30,288 bases of DNA from a virus, in the IMG/VR virus record IMGVR_UViG_3300036887_000068, positions 1-30,288 of that record, one strand, 5' to 3'. The position numbers were made by a program, and so were the translations under genes. Below, in pieces: positions 30,213 through 30,288 of this stretch; within the stretch, counting starts at the first letter, position 1, and each line of letters begins with the position of its first letter. The notes under the pieces are model-generated. The model worked only from the letters and a program-made list of their open reading frames with translations. It made no database searches and was not told where the DNA came from.

Positions 30213-30288
30213 TGAAAACCCGAGTTCGGCCTACCCCCCTGAAAACCCGAGTTCGGCCTACCCCCCGGCCTACCCCCCGGCCTACCCC
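30213..30288. repeat. 27-bp and 12-bp direct repeats at right edge
   Basis: A perfect 27-bp unit (TGAAAACCCGAGTTCGGCCT then ACCCCCC) occurs at 30213-30239 and 30240-30266. Its last 12 bp, GGCCTACCCCCC, then repeats on alone to the end of the window. The region 30139-30288 contains no gene. This may be a protein-binding array, a packaging or replication element cut by the window edge, or an assembly end artefact. Confidence 0.85.

Noticed and set aside
1-30288. tRNA genes, integrase, transposase
   Set aside because: I looked for cloverleaf-like segments and for tyrosine or serine recombinase and DDE motifs in the translated frames and saw none. A sensitive search by program could still find a diverged one.

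Overview
The window is most of a double-stranded DNA tailed-phage (or prophage) genome, probably a podovirus. The base composition is GC-rich (I estimate about 58-60%) and nearly every gene touches or overlaps its neighbour. I found no tRNA, rRNA, insertion sequence, integrase or CRISPR array. The host cannot be read directly. GC content, Sec and lipoprotein signals, sigma-70-like promoters and a perfect chromosomal-type parS site suggest a Gram-negative bacterium with ParABS, most simply a pseudomonadote outside the enterics.

Left arm (1 to 7140, plus strand): DNA metabolism. In order: the C-terminal end of a DUF5906-type primase-helicase cut by the window edge, a small unknown gene, a small XRE-like HTH protein, a family A DNA polymerase with proofreading domain, two small overlapping genes, a Cas4-like Fe-S PD-(D/E)XK nuclease, a small unknown, a VRR-NUC nuclease, an SNF2-type helicase, a coiled-coil conserved phage protein and a Cys-motif protein that may bind ssDNA. 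Junctions are ATGA, ATGGCTGA or, unusually often, TTGA, where a TTG start overlaps a TGA stop. The arm therefore looks like one translationally coupled operon.

Right arm (30015 down to 7121, minus strand): packaging, lysis and virion. Transcription probably starts at a good sigma-70-like promoter near 30110-30138. Order: large terminase with a long C-terminal extension, repeat-built fibre, small coiled-coil protein with 33-bp repeats, portal, small protein, CHAP-like endolysin, a run of seven small genes most of them membrane, lipoprotein or secreted (including a holin candidate), then after a second promoter scaffold, N4-gp56-like coat, small head genes, tail adaptor, beta-rich tail protein, two signal-peptide-bearing proteins (one a tail-collar protein), a small protein, a GNAT-like acetyltransferase, Gln-rich internal proteins, a 1130-residue putative ejection protein, and finally a PurD-like ATP-grasp ligase. 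The two arms converge and overlap by 20 bp at 7121-7140.

The most striking signal that a gene list would not show is a perfect 16-bp palindrome at 28399-28414, identical to the consensus bacterial chromosome-partitioning site parS, inside the terminase gene. Other points of interest are the PurD-like ligase in a virion operon, the serial TTGA start-stop junctions, an inserted domain in the coat protein, Sec signals on tail-type proteins, and repeat clusters next to the terminase promoter and at the right edge.
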